Source: Zonotrichia leucophrys gambelii
Taxonomy: Eukaryota > Chordata > Aves > Passeriformes > Passerellidae
NCBI RefSeq assembly: GCF_028769735.1
Contig: NC_088177.1
Span: forward strand, 18,544,599 to 18,608,598
Direction of reading: 5' to 3'
Length of the DNA stretch: 64,000 nt
This document shows, one piece after another, positions 24,181 through 37,800 of the stretch; position 1 is the stretch's first letter, and each line of letters begins with the position of its first letter. Made by a program: the position numbers and the translations under genes. Below the pieces are notes generated by a model, which was not told the origin of the DNA, made no database searches, and saw only the letters and a program-made list of their open reading frames with translations.

Positions 24181-26665
24181 GTACGGGGCGCGGGGCGATG
24201 GGGGCCCGGGTGGCGGAGCGGGAGCGGGGAAGCGGCGCCGGAAGGGCTGTGCGGGTGGGCAGTGCCCGGCTCCCGCCGCGGCCGTCGGAGCATCTCGCTG
24301 CTCCGCACGGTCGGGCACGGGGAGCGGGAACGGGCCCTTCGAAAAACCTCGGCTGGAGCAGTAGGGGAGGGGAGGAGAGGAGAGTCGTCCTCACAGAATC
24401 ACTTAGGTTGGAGATCACCGAGTCCAGCCTATGACCAACACCACCACACCTGCTACCCTGGCGCCGAGTGCCATGTCCGGTCTTTCCTCCACCACCTCCT
24501 GGGCAATCCATCCTGTCTGTGAAGGGTGCTTCCTAATGTCCAACCTAAACTTCCCCTGGCACAACCTAAAACTGTGTCCTCTCGACGCCTGAAAGAAGAC
24601 ACCGACCCCGTCTGGCTACAGTTCCTTTCAGGGACTTAGAGCGAGCAGCAAGGGCTCCCCCTGAGCTGCTCTTGTCCAGGCTGAACGCCCCCAGCTGCTC
24701 CTCACAGGACTTGTGCTCCAGCCCCGTCACCAGCCCCACTGCCCTTCTCTGGGCTCGCTCCAGCCCTGGAGCGCTGCCTGAGGGTGACAGTGACAGGGAT
24801 GGCAGTGTCTGGAAGCGTGGCAGAGAGTGTCAATGCCCGGTTATTCTCCCCAGGCAGAGCACCGTGCAGGTGTATGGACATCCCAGACCCTGCCCTTTGG
24901 GAATTCGACAGGCACTGACACTTTCTCAGCCTGTCCTGAGAAGGCACCTGTGGTCTCTGGAGTTGGCGAGAAATTGCAGAGACTGAAGTGCTGTCCCCGA
25001 GCATGTGGTTATGTGTTATCTCTAACATAACATGTTCTGGTGGCCAGCTAATCTCTATTGTCATTACTGCTTCTCAAAAGCAGGGGTAGTGCCTTCTTCT
25101 TCAAGGGAAAATGGCTTTCCCTTCTGCCAGGTAAAGAGGCAGCATTTTGTGGGTTTTTATTTTAAGGATTGGGATGGCCTATGAAGACTTGTCTGTTTGC
25201 CATTCTTGCATATGGCTTCATTATTCCTTAGTAAAATAAATGAACTGGTATTCTTTGCCATTAAGATTTCAGACATGAGGTTCATTCAAGACCTGGGGTT
25301 TAATTTCTTTCCAAAAATGCCCTCTATGCATGTGAATAAGGCAGCAAAAATTTCCTACAGCTGAATGAGAGGGGATATTTTTGTTTCTGTATAAAAATCC
25401 AGAAAACTTGCTACAAAGTTTTAAGTCTGTTTTTATTTTGTAGTAAGATAATCAGTATTTCTGTAGATAGAGATAATACAGTAAAATTATGTATTCTGTG
25501 TCATACTAAGTTGAATAATACTTTAATTTTCTTTTGGTGTGAAGTCAACAAAAATTATTAATATTTTCATGTGCTGACTTTATTGTATTGATCTTGGGGG
25601 TATTAAAAATATGTTGTAAAAATATAAAAGTAAGCAAGTCAAAATATACCAGTTTCTTTTATGTGTTTCTTGTTGTGCAAACTTAGAAAGTAGGAGCCTC
25701 TAATGCATGGGGTTTTTTTACAGTCCTTTCTGTAAAAAAGTACTCCTTTCTCCTTTATGAACAGGAGTACATTGAAGCTGAATCTTTTCACAATGTAGTA
25801 ATGCTTTTTTTTTTTAATTTTTCAGAACTATCATGACATCATGTCTTGCCACCCAGAAAACTTTCAGTGGGAGCACTGGAGTTTTGAAAATGTTGCTACC
25901 ATACTGGCTCGCCGGTTCCCCAATAGCTTTATTTGGGTCATAAAATGTTCTCGAATGCACCTGCACAAATTCAGCTGTTATGACAATTTTGTGACAAGTA
26001 ACATGTTTGGAGCACCAGAGCACAGCACTGACTTTGGAGCTTTCAAGCATCTCAGTGCTTTGCTGGTTAATGCATTCAGACTCTCTCAGAATATTCTGCT
26101 GTCCCAGAAAAGTGTGCACGGTGTCAGCAAGGATGCAAAAATAGCTGCTTGTAAATCACAGCCACAGTCTGTTCCTACAACAAATGGCTGCTCCTCCAAA
26201 GAAAGGGAGAGAGATTGTGAATGCTCTAATAATTCTGCTGCCAACGTCATGGTCCCCTCTGCTGTAGGTGCAGCATCCTTTACTTTGATTGGCTTCAGTA
26301 AAGGCTGTGTGGTTTTGAACCAGCTGCTTTATGAGCTGAAGGAAGCCAAAACAGACAAGAATACAGATGCCTTCTTAAAAAACATAAAAGCAATTTACTG
26401 GCTGGATGGTGGTCACTCGGGAGGAAGCAACACTTGGGTTACTCACCCTGAAATGCTGAAAGAACTTGCAGAAACAGGAATTAAAGTTCATGCTCACGTT
26501 ACACCTTACCAAGTGTTTGACACAATGAGGTCATGGATTGGGAGAGAGCATGAGAAATTTGTACACATACTTGAAGAATTTGGTGTGGAAATAAATGATC
26601 AACTGCATTTTGCTGATGAAGTTCCCTCCTTAGACAACCACTTCAGAGTTCATGAAGTATTTTGA
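23860..26665 (+). CDS. C2orf69: C2orf69, mitochondrial alpha/beta-hydrolase-like protein (386 aa, 2 exons)
   Basis: Two coding exons, 23,860-24,180 and 25,826-26,665, join in phase 0 at CAG|GTACGG and TTTTCAG|AAC and give 386 aa (human 385, from memory). Residues 1-35 are hydrophobic/Arg-rich, as in a mitochondrial or secretory presequence. Residues 40-60 are Gly/Ser low complexity. The conserved domain starts at about residue 95 (VVYFPGDVQ). GFSKG at 263-267 looks like the nucleophile elbow of an alpha/beta hydrolase, with Ser265 as the candidate nucleophile. WLDGGHSGG (299-307) and the C-terminal NHFRVHEVF are also conserved. Family knowledge: loss of human C2orf69 causes a mitochondrial multisystem disease, and the substrate is unsettled. 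I chose ATG 23,860 because the protein length then matches. An in-frame ATG at 23,677 would add 61 residues of Gly/Arg-rich sequence. The gene lies tail-to-tail with TYW5. Confidence 0.96.
24391..24775 (-). mobile_element. CR1 LINE 3' fragment in C2orf69 intron 1
   Basis: The plus strand matches the reverse complement of a CR1 tail: CACAGAATCACTTAGGTTGG, then TGACCAACACCACC, a ACCTCCTGGGCAATCCA block, and the 'tccaggctgaacgcccccagctgctc' type segment, given here only in part. The 3' end is at about 24,391 and the element is 5'-truncated. It lies antisense to C2orf69 and extends the GC-rich zone past the first exon. Confidence 0.85.
24776..25825 (+). other. Rest of C2orf69 intron 1
   Basis: Mostly AT-rich intron sequence that ends in a strong T-rich polypyrimidine tract and acceptor TTTTTCAG. 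No other feature is seen. Confidence 0.7.
25826..26665 (+). CDS. C2orf69: C2orf69 coding exon 2 (terminal)
   Basis: 280 codons including TGA at 26,663-26,665. It carries the whole hydrolase-like core, with GFSKG at residues 263-267, and shows clear similarity along its length to the human protein as remembered. Confidence 0.96.
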   Translation, partial: NYHDIMSCHPENFQWEHWSFENVATILARRFPNSFIWVIKCSRMHLHKFSCYDNFVTSNMFGAPEHSTDFGAFKHLSALLVNAFRLSQNILLSQKSVHGVSKDAKIAACKSQPQSVPTTNGCSSKERERDCECSNNSAANVMVPSAVGAASFTLIGFSKGCVVLNQLLYELKEAKTDKNTDAFLKNIKAIYWLDGGHSGGSNTWVTHPEMLKELAETGIKVHAHVTPYQVFDTMRSWIGREHEKFVHILEEFGVEINDQLHFADEVPSLDNHFRVHEVF

Positions 26666-29235
26666 GACTGTATATATATGAACAATATATTCTTTGTAGA
26701 ACCACTTTTAACACTGTAAATGTTGTCATCTAGATTTTCAGCTTTGAGCAGATGCTTTCTAAACAGAATACTAAATCAGTTCTGTGTTGCTAATAGATGC
26801 TATATATAAATTTCTGTAGCATAAAAAGGCTTATTGGGATCCCATAACTATAACAGATGTTGATTTATGATTCCTGGGAAAAAGTGTTATGAAGAACAAT
26901 CCTATGCATGTTTTTTTGTTAAATGTGAATATTTATTCCTAAACTGTTGGCAGAATTTTTAGTCCTGGATGTCTAATATATACTGCATTTAATGGGACTA
27001 TAAAGTACTTGGGAATTTCAGATGTGTCGATACTTCAGTTGAGTGCTTCCAGGGCTAAAATTATTGCTCTTTGTCAATAACAGATGTAAGGTTAGTTTTT
27101 TGGCTTAAGGAACTTGATTGTAAGAAGAATGTTAGTTATATATTTTGTGGAGACTTGTTTTATTAGGTAATTAAATCTTCCAGTTTTGTAACATTTTTCC
27201 TGTTTGAAACAAAGTCACAAATACTCACCTTTGGAATAATAGTGCCAATACATTTCTCTTCCTTATGTGCGCCTCGCCATTTCTGTCACTCTGAAGTTTG
27301 ATGAATGAATTGTGTAGTATCTGCTAGTGAACAGCCATTTCACCTGGGGGTTTGAAAATTGTGATGTAGCTATGTTAAGTAACCAGGAATGTTGATTAGG
27401 GTGTAGCTTGTTCCGTGCTTCAAGATGCCTTGCTGTTGCTTTGCTAACTTCTGTAAGGACCAGCAGTGATACCTTTGTTATCACTTCAAGGGGTGATGTC
27501 CCTACCTTGGGATGGCAAGGTTGTACTTGGTAATTGCTGCATTGATGTTGCTCTTAATCAAACCATAAGCACATAATCTGTTACAAGTTGCAGTAAAAAA
27601 AATTCAGACTGTCTTGAGTGTAGCTCTTTCAAAATGCCTCAGTTTTAAAATCTGTTATCTCCTTTAAATGTACTGTAGTAGTTGCTTCTAGAGCCATCCA
27701 AAAACCTTTTTGGAGCCTATTTTTTCCTGCAGAAAAAAGCCCCTCTAAATAAAAAGCCAGCCAGATTTGATACAAAATATGTCATCTGGTTCAGACACCA
27801 AACCTGAGTGTACTTAAGAAAGATATACTGAAAGATGGACAATGATGGTATTAATGGAACTTTTCTACTGTTGCAAGTAATTTCCCATTTAGCTACAAAG
27901 CTTAAAATCATCCTTAAAGACAACTGCAACTATTAACAATGAACCAGTAACTCCAAATGGTTTTGGATTTCCTGGAAGTATAGGAATACAAAAGCAAGTT
28001 AGCAAACCTCTGTGAAGATTACACAAACAATTGTGGCTAAGTTCTGAAAAAAGGCATTTTATTCAACTTTGGCTGTATGTTTGATGGCTTAGTGACATCT
28101 CTGCCCTGCTCCTTGTTTCCCATGACTCTTACACTGTGGAAAGGAAGTTTCTTCTATTGGCATCATTAAAACTTATAAGGTTCCCTGTAGACATCTTTTG
28201 GCAGAAATTGTGCACATCAGTGATCACTGAATAATGAGAAAAGTGTGTTGTACTCCTAAGAAAATTTTCTTAACACTCAAAAGATTAAGGGTGATACAAA
28301 GGATTATGCATGCAGTGTGCACCTTACAATTTGAAAGAGAACTCTATCACTAATAATTAGATTAATGTACCTAGTTCATCAAAAGAAATCTGTTTTAATT
28401 GATGGAGAAAAGTGCAATATGCGAACAAACTCTAAAGAACCTGAAATTTAGTTCCATCTGCTTTTTTATTTTAGGCTGTTTCTTGGAGATTACATTCAAT
28501 CCTATTTGTTGATTACCATCTTAATAGGCTTATAACAACTTCTTAATTTGTTTCAAGGAACATTTTTTCCCTTTATGGTCCTTTTGATAATATTTGCAGC
28601 ATACAGCATATGTGAGGAATTTTTCTGTAAAGGAAATATGGGTCACCTAAAGAAGTGGTTTTAATAGAAAGCCTGCAAATGTCTTGAAATATATTTAACC
28701 ATCCCCTTACAAAATAGTATTTTTAAAAGTAAACCAACAAAAACCCCAGAATTTTCTATTGCTTTTGCTCCCTCAGTTTTAGACTGACTAGGCTAAGTTG
28801 GGTGTGCTAACACTTGCCCAATCTAATAACACTGCAGATCACAGACCAATTTCTAAACAATTCTGTGCCTGCCAAAACATCAAAACTACGTTGCTGCAAG
28901 CTTTTGGAAATAGCTATTAAAATATTGACATTGTCTTCAAAAGTTTCTGGATGGCTGTCCTGTTAAAATAATACTAACCTGTTTGATGGAGGCTGCCTAC
29001 AATAACTGTTAAATAGGCTCAAGTGTTGCTGCATTACTTTGAAGAATAGGCACTTTGTTGTAAAACTAATCTTGTTATGAGACCTCGTGTTGTGGAGGGA
29101 AAACTGACTGGTTGTTTTTCATTCTTTAAACAGCTGTAGTACTCTGTTGGAATGTGCCTCTGTCATTCATTACAATGCATGCTAAAAATAAATTTTGCAA
29201 ACTATGTAGAAAATAAACTATTTCTAATGGGTGAA
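26666..29235 (+). other. C2orf69: Probable 3' UTR of C2orf69
   Basis: AT-rich sequence after the stop codon up to a pair of AATAAA signals at 29,187-29,217. The human gene also has a long 3' UTR. The end point is inferred, and earlier use of AATAAA near 27,747 is possible. Confidence 0.5.
29187..29217 (+). terminator. Candidate C2orf69 poly(A) signals
   Basis: AATAAA occurs at 29,187-29,192 and again at 29,212-29,217. No later strong pair lies before the convergent TYW5 gene. Confidence 0.45.
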
Positions 29236-31480
29236 ACCACTTTGATGTGAGTATAAAACCATTAAACAAGGAATGTGCAGTTTTGTGGATTAAGTTTTAG
29301 CAGGTGTTTGTGGAGACCTAGTTTTAAAAATCAGATTTATTTGATGACTTGTCTTCAAGGAAGCTTTGTATTTGTGTAGTCAGCATCCATAATTTTAAAA
29401 CAGCTTTCTGGCATCTCACAAACACAGGAAAGCTGGCATGAAGCAGTCAAGGGTGGGACATTTCTGTGTTAGGATAAAATGGGTCATAGTTTGCATATGC
29501 CCATTTTTCAACATTAACTTTAAAGGCAGTTTTTAATAAGCTTAGATGTAAGTGCCTAGAGTTAGGTGGCTCTCCTGCTAATAGTGCTGTAGTTCAAGAC
29601 ACTTCTGTTTTCTAATGGAGTGAGCAACTTTACACAATCCATAGCACAACCTAGTAATGACTGGTGTTCTTGTATTACATCCTTATTTCTGGTACATTTT
29701 GAGACATGCTAACATGTACTAAACTGTAAGCTGCTAAATTCTTTTAAAGCAAGGCTTGAGTCTATGAACTTGTCCAGATGACTGAAATAATTTTATTTTG
29801 TATGAGTCTAAAATACTAAAAAGTTTGATAAACTTCTTTCCATCTGAGACTGATTTAGTCAGATCTCTGCAAATGCAAAAGTTGGCAGCATGAAGATAAA
29901 ATTTACACTTGAGTGTAGAGGGGGCTTGAGAATACCAAGCTGCCCACCTCCCTTTTGTGAATGGAGACCCAAGGAATGGCAGGAGGCACACAATCAGCAC
30001 AGTAATTCTCTGTACCAGTACCTTGAGAGGCTGCTGGCAGCTAGAATGATGGCTGTGCAGGCACAATGCTGGAACACAGCTTTCTTGAGCCCTGCAGGCT
30101 CTCTGAACCTCTCAATTCAGTCCTAACACACAAAGAATATGCTCTGTTCACCTCTGCAATTCAGACTGGGCCCTCGACATTACCAAGCCAACAAAGCCAA
30201 GAGGTTACCCCAGCCTAACGGGCAGAGAGATTCTGTCTCAGCAGTATGCACAAGCAATCCTTGTTCCTTTCTGAACAAAAATTTTGGGAGACCTATTTGT
30301 GATCCCAAATTGAAATTCTACCCTCAGAACGTACAATGATGCCCGTCAGAATCGCTTGGCTGGTTCCATTCATGCTTATTCATTGAGGTGGCCGGGTGCC
30401 CATTCACATGGTACCAGACTATTTTCACTGTGTTGAACTGCCAAGAGGAACAGGTTTAGAAGAATAATCTGCACAGTGTTCAAGCTCCTGCTCTTCTGAA
30501 GAAAGCTTTTTTCCAGCACTTTTTTAACACTACACATTTATTTTGTCTAAGAGCTTTTGACAAGTTACAATTCTCAAAAAACGTTGCTAGAAGTAACAGA
30601 CTGACCTAAGTCAGATAAATGCTGCATTCCCCAAACAGCACAAGTAGTAACATCATAGGTGTTTCAAAGAAACAATGCCTAGCCTATCCTCTTTGTCAGA
30701 TCCCCACCTTTATTTCACAGGGCTTTTGTAAGCACTACCATCTGCTGAAAAAGTAACCTACCATGCCTAAACAGCAGGCTCCATCCCAAAAGGTGCTATG
30801 CAAACCCCCTTTCATATGATAACAAAACAGCCCAAACAGGTTTTGTGTCTACTCCACAACTATGAACTCCATTGCAGATAGCAGGACTGTGTCTGAATGG
30901 ATTTGTGGGCTCATTAGTGCCAAGTGTTTCACAGCTGCAGGAACAGCAATGCTGTCTGACTGCACTCAGGCAGTGACAAAGAAGATATTCCCCCCAGTGA
31001 CACACTACTGAGCTAGGAAAAGGGTAAATCATTTACATTGCACTCAAGCTGCTGCACAATTCTAAGTGTAATCTGGCATGGCTAGTTTTTGCTTTTTTTC
31101 TCATACGCACTCTGTCTCACTACAAGGGGGAGAAGAAACTCCCTACACTAATTGCCAGGTTATCACTTAAAAAGAAACCATGAGCATTACAGCTACCACC
31201 AATGGCTTGCTTGGACCTCCTCAGAAACCACTATGGCTTTGCTAAAATTTAATGAGGCTGCATTCACAAATACGTGCAGTTACTTCTAAGCATACATGCT
31301 GTCAGCCCACATACCAAAACTTTTGTTCGGAAAAATTTAAGTAGAGTGTTCCAAAAAAGTACAGTTATAAGTAGAGGCACTGCAAATGTCTGTCTCGTTA
31401 TAGAAAAGAGACCATCTCCAGATCAAGCAGACTGTGATTGCACATGAAAAACTAGGAACAAAATCTACAAGAGGAATTTT
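29236..31480. other. Intergenic DNA between C2orf69 and TYW5 3' ends
   Basis: About 2.2 kb between two convergent genes. No exon, RNA gene or recognised repeat is visible. Confidence 0.5.
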
Positions 31481-31494
31481 GTTATAAAAGAATG

Positions 31495-31513
31495 TTTATT
31501 GACAGTTTTTATT
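31495..31513 (-). terminator. TYW5 poly(A) signals
   Basis: On the minus strand AATAAA occurs twice (plus coordinates 31,508-31,513 and 31,495-31,500), 100-120 bp after the TYW5 stop codon. This gives a short 3' UTR. Confidence 0.75.
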
Positions 31514-31612
31514 GGTCTCACAACAAGTGGATGTAAGTACAGATGGAGAGTTTCCATACTAACATACAATTTTTTACTTGCAAGGAACCTTGCTGAATTG
31601 CAGTGTGTTGCT

Positions 31613-31869
31613 TTATCCATAATCATTCCTGTAGGCCTTTTCTTGGATCCGTAACACCATTCTCCGAGCATAAAAATCCCTGTATTCCTCAGGTAGTTCT
31701 TCAAGTGTTTTCAAGGCTCTGTCCAAGATCTGTATAGCTCTAGAGGCTGCCATGGGATCTTTATTTCCATAAGTGTCAGTCTTATCATAGGACTCAGCAG
31801 GAAGGTGCTTCCAAAAGACATTCAGTGCCACTCCAAATTCCTCAGAAATTACATTATGGAACCACAAAG
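31613..31869 (-). CDS. TYW5: TYW5 exon 8 (terminal)
   Basis: Starts after TTCTACAG with phase 2 and completes Ala231. It carries the third iron ligand His235, [20 protein letters not shown] and the C-terminal helices, then TAA. Confidence 0.96.
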
Positions 31870-34800
31870 CTGTAGAAAGAACAGTGCCTAAAATAAAAAT
31901 TACTGTCCAAAACTTCCATGTGACTCCAAACAAGTGTCAGAATTGCCCAAACTAAATCTAGTTAAGGAAAAGCCTCAACTACTGTATTTTTCTTTATTTA
32001 TAAACATCCATATGAATGTATTGCATTGTACCAAATTTAAGAAGTTTTTCAGGACATTTATGCTGATCCATAACTTCTTATAAAAGTAACAGTTGCTGAA
32101 GCACACAGGTACTCAAATGTAAGCAAAAGATAAGCATAGGGTGAAAGAAAGACACCTTCCCTTGCTCTCCTCCACTCTAAATGCAGGTATCTATTTTCAC
32201 TTAGTCCCTAACCTTGCACATGCTGTCCAGGCATTAATCTAAACCACCAGCATCAGCCAGCTCACCCAGGCAAAGTTGCTAATCTTCTCATAATGAAGGC
32301 ATGAGGTTGTTCAGCTGAATCATCGTGACTGTGGTAAGGAAGCCAAGATATCTTTGCTTCATTGAGTACATTTAAAGAATCAGTTTAATATGGTATATTT
32401 AGGATATGTGTATTTTAAGGTAAAAGTCTGAATGCTGTGTTTATTGCATCTTATTGGCTGTAGGTGCTGAAGACATAGAAAAGTTTATTCTGAGAAATAA
32501 ACATGAAGTTTCTTCCAGGTTAGGAAGAGAAACTGCTTCTACCTTCTTCATAATAACCACACACATTCCTCCAAAAACATGTTATTTTTCAGTGATATGC
32601 ACTGCAGGATGCTGACAAAGCACCATTCTCTGGACTCAAAAACCCCAATACTCCCCAGTCAGTCTTAAGAGAGCTGAATGTGACTCAAGTTTGACTCCGC
32701 TCACCCACTGGCAAAGGCAAACGTGTATCTGGACTTCATAAACAGAAAACAGGGACGCTGACATCAGCAGCAGAGTGACATCTAACTGTCTAACTGTAAC
32801 CAAAAGTTTATTCAGGAAGAAACAAAGGTAAGTTCAAAATTAAGTAACAAGTCAAAGGCTAAGAAACTATTATAAAATAACTTCCTAAAAACTTACTACC
32901 TTCTTGTTGACTGACCTGATGATGTAAAAGTGACAGGGTAAGTCATATCTGCTGCAAGCTCACAAGGAGTTAAAATAAAATCAGTAACAAGGAGGAGTCA
33001 GTAGGAGTAATTCAAACGCCTTTTCCTGACTACCAGAATTTGTCATGTCAGCCCAGGAAGCAGCTTTCTGCTTGTGCAGAAAAATTATTAAGACTTGTGT
33101 TTCCATTCCCCAAAGATGATTATTAACCTTTAGAAGGTCCAATAACTTTATCATCCATAATTCTCATCAGACCATGTGCCTCAAGTGCCAGAGCTACAGA
33201 AGAACAGAAATTTTATTTCACTCAAATTCTGTCACTAAAAAACTCAGGTCACTGAAGTAATTTCAGATTTCAGAAGTTAAGTTTATAGTATTAATCTATT
33301 AAGACACAAATTCAGGAGCATAGAGCATACACTTGAGGGAAAGCAAGATTTGTAGGTAGATATAATAATACTGTTTTTCAGGTTAATTGAACAGTTGGAA
33401 GAAGTAAATTAGTTTTGCCAACATTGGCTTTCAATGCTCCTACTTATAACAGAGAAATGCTTTAACAATCTCTTACCATCTCCAGAAATCATAAATTAGA
33501 AACAAGACTGTTTAATACCATGCCATGGTCAGGAACTATTTACTGCTTACCTGGAATAAATAACACATCTCCTGCTTCCAAAACACACTCATAGCGCTTG
33601 GCTTTCACAAAAAGGGGATATTTCTCCATGTCTGGGTTATCCACATCCAGTACCTCTGATTTAGTACCTAGGAAAATTTCAGTGAATAAATAGTCCCACT
33701 CTTCCAATAGTAACAAAGCATTATCATATTGCTGGAGATGGCAGTTCTTGAATCAAATTTAGTCCTGGTTTATTTCTCAAAACCAAGAAAACCTGATGGC
33801 AGCCCTCATTTATTGAAAAGGTGTTCTCCTCTTGTCTGTACTTGTTCTGTAACTGCAACCTTATTAACACTAAAACCCTCTTTTCCTGAAATCTAAAAAA
33901 CTATTTTGAACCCAGACAGAACATTTTACTCCTTCAGTTAGGTGTTGAAAATAATCAGGCAAAGCTGCTGTTTTCCTTAGCTTTGACTAAAGCACAAAGA
34001 ATCAGAGTTAAAGGAACAAATTATATTCTTTTATAGCGAGTCATCTGTTAGTGATTATTTTCTACAGTGCAACAGTTGTGAGCTGAAAAGCTAAGATCAC
34101 CAAACTCCAATCTAGATACCCGTGACATGCATACCTGATAAATATAAATACGGTGCATCTCGAGGACTGTACAAAACAACTCTTTTTCTCCCTGTGACTT
34201 GGATTAAGAAGTTGTCCATCACCTGGGATGAGTGTAATAATAGAGATGTCAGCCAAAAGTTGATTGAATAAATATACAGACTTCAACTGATGTAATTATT
34301 AGCTTAAAAAAGAATATTAATAAAACCTTCACATGTTAAGAATTATCTTATAAATAAATTTATTCAGAACTCACTGCACAGTGTTAGAAGACAACCTTAT
34401 TTGGAATCTATTGCATTGGAGCCAGAAACCACTACAAGCATTGCACAGTTGGCAATGTATTGTACAACTAGAATTTATCCTAATCTGGCCATTACAGTGA
34501 AAAAAAAAAGGAAAGCAATGTTGAAGACAAAAGTGTTTAAAGTTACTGTATTTCAGATTTTCTACTAAAACTCAAAACAGTTTAAAAAAGGGAAACAAAA
34601 TAAAACATCCTTTAATCTTGCAAATCTGGCATTTGACATAAACCCAGTTAAGATATTATGCCTAAGCAATGCAACATTTAAAACTCACCACAGAATGTGG
34701 TTCATTTTACTGTTTCAAAATATGCGAAGTTTGTTATTATTCTCTAATCTTTGACAGAGATTTTCACCTTATCCTCTCAATTCTGTAATGCCATCTGCAA

Positions 34801-37800
34801 CATTTTATGCTAAACCCATGTATTACCTACATCATAATGTGTCCATAACTGTAATCCAGCTGAGCTGATGCGGAAGACACTAGAGAAAAACTGTTCCTTC
34901 TCAAAATACTCTGGAATATGAACATCTTCTGCTAAATTAGGAAACTGCTTCCTGATATCTGCAATATCCTGAAACAGAAAGGGCATAGAGAGAGAACCAT
35001 CTATGCGCATTTAAATGGGGGAGCACTTCACAATCATTTCCAATCACATGAAATGGAGTTAGAACTTCAGCATTGGCAAAAACCTGAAATCAGCAATGTT
35101 TTTCAGCACTGACTTGCCAAATGCCATTAATAAGAACAGCCAGAGAGCTTCTCTTAACCATGGCTGCTAGGATTCACACTGCAGGAGCAATTGATCAGCA
35201 TAAATCCTTTTACATTAGTTTACAACAAAAGCTAAAGAAAGGCAGTTTAGCAATGTACTCTTCAGTGGCCAGCTCAGCTCCCATGCAACAGCAACTATTC
35301 TAGACACATTAAAGTACTCTGACCTAAATCCAGTCAGATTCACAAACCATGTGACCCTAAGTAAGTTGTATGACAACAGACTTTAAAAAATATTTCTAAA
35401 CTGCAACTTTACAATATTAGACCTGTAATCTCCAGTAACTTACCTTCCTAACATCTTCACCCACTGATCGCAAATAGTACTTTTCATCCTTAAGTGAACA
35501 CAAAAAGAGAATTATTTGGGGTTTTTTAATAAGAATTACCAAAATACATAAATAGAGAGCTTATATTTTCTCATTTATCTAATGCAGAATTTCATGAAAA
35601 TATGGTACAAATAAAGGTCATTTACAAATTCAGCTACTTTGTTATACTGCCATTTACTGATCCCTGTAGAGGGATACAGGATGAGTAAATAAAGGTGGTA
35701 TAGAATGTAATCTTACCCCCTAAAGAGTTGCAGCTGGGTCAATTATTAGGCTTAGGAGCAGGCCTAATTTTAACAGGCCACACCTGTAGCCAGTAAGAAG
35801 AGTGGTATAAAAGAGTGGATTGGGGAGACCTTGAGTCCTTTGGCTACTGTCAGGACAAGGAAGAGTCAGTACTTAGAGGAGCTGCCTACCAGAAACATCA
35901 ATCAGGTATGAAACTCTAGCAATATGGAACCCTTGCACTGTAATGACAATAAACCTTTGTAATATAATGACAACAGATCCCTGCAGCTCATCTTGACAAA
36001 AGGGAAAAATAAATTAACTGAAAAGAGAAGAGTAAATAAAGTGTGGGGAGACTGGTTAACTGCTTCAGTATTGCTATTACTGAGCAGACTCAAAGTAAAT
36101 GCTGATTATAATTTAAGTTCTTCAACATATTGATGCAGAAAATTATTTTATTGCCTTCAAAATTTACAGCAACCTATGCAGCATAAAAGGTAAAAAAGCA
36201 TGTCTCTATTCAAAACTATTTGCTTCCTAATCACAGTTATCTGAAAAATACTTAGGCTGAACAATGATAAGTAGAGATAATCACACATTTGCTACTCACA
36301 AATTATGTTACAATATATCTGGATTTGTATTTTAATAGTCATCAAATTCTAAATATCTTCATGACATTTTCTTGCAAACCACACAAATTATATGGTTATT
36401 ATTCTAAAGCAAGGTTTGATTTCTAAATTTCATACTGGAATTTTTGCTCACGTAAGCAGTTTTTTGTTAAGAGAAACAGGATGACTGAAGTTAACCACAC
36501 TGTAGACATGCAAAAAAACTTCTGAGAATTACTTCTCATGTGTTTTCCTTTGGCATCCACACGCAAGAAAGTTAAATTTAAGATCAAGTCTTTTCCTGAA
36601 GTAAGACTTTAAATTACAGTTCATCACTTTTCTCCAAATACCAGCAAAATAACCAACAGAAGAAACTGTGACACTAAGGAAATTACCTCAGTAAGAAAGT
36701 ACTCTTTATGCTTGACTTCAGCTGCTCTTCGCACAAATGAATCAAAAGGCAGAGTTCTGAAATAGAAATATTTGAATTTATATCATGAGTCAGTGTAACA
36801 ACACGCAGTCTAAACTCTACATTTATAATAAGCTCCCTTACCATATCAAGTGCAATGGCAGATGCAATAGGCTGCTCTCTTATTTTTTTAAAATAATATG
36901 ATGACTAATCAGTGTTTGCAGCAGGTGTTTGAAGAGTTCTCCCAAGACAGAAATCCTACTCTTAGAAACTTCTGTTTTAGTGACTTGTTCCAGTATATAT
37001 CCGAACAATCCTGTAGTAGCTGAGGCTGGAAGCACCCTTGGAGCTCCTCCAGCCCAAGCCCCTTGCAAAGAGCAGGGTTCACTACAGCAGCTTGCACAGG
37101 GCAGCATCCAGTTCTGTTTCATGGATCTCCAAGGATGGAGACTCCATAATCTCTCTAGGAAACATGTTGCATTTGTCCCACTGTTTGAGTAACCTGGTTG
37201 TAAAAGTGTGTCTGTGTGTGTTAAAGGGGTTGACAGAACTTCCTGTATTTCAGCTTGTGCCCATGGCCTCTTGTCCTGTCACCATGGACCACAGAGAATC
37301 TGGCTCCATCAACTGTTCATTCACTTTGTTGAGATCCCCTCTTGAGTTTAGGAGTTCTGAATGGTCTGAGTCACAGAACAAAACATTTTCCACAGTCAAA
37401 TTAAGACTCAAACTGTGGCAATACTTGCTTAACTGTTTAGGTGTGTCATTTTTAGGCTTGTTTACTGTACCTTTTCATAAATTTTATTAAAGCTCAGCAT
37501 CAAGAAAACTCTAGCAGGGAAGATGCATGTTTGTATCTATGCATTTTCTGCTATGAATTTGTGCAGGAATACAGGTAATTACCTTCATTTGTACATCTAT
37601 AAAATTTATTTCAGTTATATGGATTTTTTTAAAATATATGCTTTCTCAGCTCCTCAAAACACAGGCATCTCAATATTTCTAATGTTTCTTTGCAGTTTTC
37701 CTTAAATGTACTAAACACAGCTTCAGAAGATTCAAGAAGAGTAACTGGGCATTTAGAGCTGGTTCCTTTGAAGTCAGCAAGTGTGTTACATATTTATCTA

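Larger units (their letters stand above)
23500..24380. promoter_or_regulatory. C2orf69: CpG island of C2orf69
   Basis: A sharp switch from AT-rich DNA to very CpG-dense sequence covers the promoter, first exon and start of intron 1. All the long overlapping open frames here, on both strands, are by-products of the high GC content. Confidence 0.9.

Noticed and set aside
23677..24522. Long overlapping open frames on both strands of the C2orf69 CpG island (up to 281 codons)
   Set aside because: High GC depletes stop codons. Only the frame that splices at 24,180 matches a known protein, and the others lack any family similarity.
36909..37490. Overlapping plus and minus frames of 60-150 codons
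   Set aside because: They lie on the CR1 fragment in TYW5 intron 2 and do not follow a CR1 coding frame.
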